From: Lingula anatina
Taxonomy: Eukaryota; Brachiopoda; Lingulata; Lingulida; Lingulidae
DNA length: 40,434 nucleotides
Direction: 5' to 3'
Assembly: GCF_001039355.2 (NCBI RefSeq)
Contig: NW_019774192.1
Span: 145,959 to 186,392 of the forward strand
The notes beneath the pieces were generated by a model, which worked only from the letters and a program-made list of their open reading frames with translations, made no database searches and had not been told where the DNA came from. Both the position numbers and the translations under genes were made by a program. Shown in pieces: positions 40,009-40,434 of the stretch; position 1 is the stretch's first letter; every line of letters begins with the position of its first letter.

Positions 40009-40434
40009 TGCTGGTACTAGGGGTAGAGGTAGCTACGTCACAGTTAGTCCCACTGAAACCATCTCTGCACCTACAGATGTAACCATTCATAGCGTCTTTA
40101 CAAACAGCACCGTTCTTGCAAGGATTAGAGGCACATTCGTCCACTGTTGTTTCACAATCTTGACCAGCGAAGCCTGGGAGACATATGCAAGTATAATTTC
40201 TGATACCATCGCTACAACTTGCACCATTCTGACAAGGGTTAGGGGCACAATCGTCTATGTTGATTTCACAGTTTTGCCCGGTAAATCCCGTAACACACGA
40301 ACACGTATAACCGTTAATATTGTCTGTGCAGTTTGCTCCATTCTGACAAGGTTTGGAGGCACAATCGTCTATGTTGGTTTCACAGTTTTTACCGGTAAAT
40401 CCCTCAACACACGAACACGTATAACAGTTAATAT
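40009..40434 (-). CDS. EGF/sushi/VWC gene 3, EGF-array exon (partial, runs off the window)
   Basis: Open from the window edge. It encodes the end of one EGF domain and three complete ones starting [18 protein letters not shown] and VDECASNPC, then a Ser/Thr-rich linker (VATSTPSTSS). The donor is uncertain: A then GTAGAA (exon end 40009) or G then GTACTC (exon end 39982); both keep phase 1 with the next exon. The remaining 5' part lies beyond 40434. The domains resemble the EGFs of gene 2 more than the giant array of gene 1. Confidence 0.88.

Overview
The window is nuclear DNA from an animal, most likely a marine invertebrate (mollusc, hemichordate or cephalochordate; the sequence does not decide which). 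It is AT-rich, has GT-AG introns, phase-1 extracellular-domain exons, abundant (ATT)n and many decayed transposons. There is no bacterial signal: no operons, no Shine-Dalgarno sites, no CRISPR. Six single N bases (824, 2160, 11191, 14136, 16766, 29940) look like contig joins, and several oddities sit right at them.

Layout. (1) 1-2070: first coding exon of METTL3 on the minus strand, with a YY1-like promoter motif. The rest of that gene lies left of the window, and the part of intron 1 seen here is full of repeats. (2) 2100-7800: intergenic DNA with a dead CR1/Jockey-type LINE. (3) 7800-9769: a complete two-exon minus-strand gene for a 174-residue secreted protein with a beta-trefoil-like look, with a TATA box. 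(4) 9770-14860: no convincing gene, only repeats and short MITEs. (5) 14870-21080: minus-strand tyrosine-recombinase retrotransposon (DIRS/Ngaro type) with SGNH hydrolase, Gag, RT/RNase H and a truncated recombinase, plus a second broken fragment. (6) 22021-40434: a cluster of three related secreted or matrix genes built from EGF, sushi (CCP) and VWC modules.

The cluster. Gene 1 (+, 22021-30161) has an EGF with an inserted furin-like site, one sushi, one 4476-nt exon coding for 39 EGF domains, a four-cysteine exon and the second half of a VWC domain. Gene 2 (+, 31290-37461) is complete at 710 residues: signal peptide, five sushi, seven EGF, VWC. Gene 3 (-, 38982 to beyond 40434) has EGF repeats, the four-cysteine exon and a complete two-exon VWC, and is tail-to-tail with gene 2. 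The shared C-terminal exons show they are paralogues from local duplication and inversion. Gene 1 lacks the first VWC exon, which would break its frame, and gene 2 lacks the four-cysteine exon. The likely role is extracellular adhesion or matrix assembly; this is inferred from modules only.

Two Tc1-like transposons sit in introns of the cluster, one of them starting nine bases after the splice donor of the giant EGF exon.
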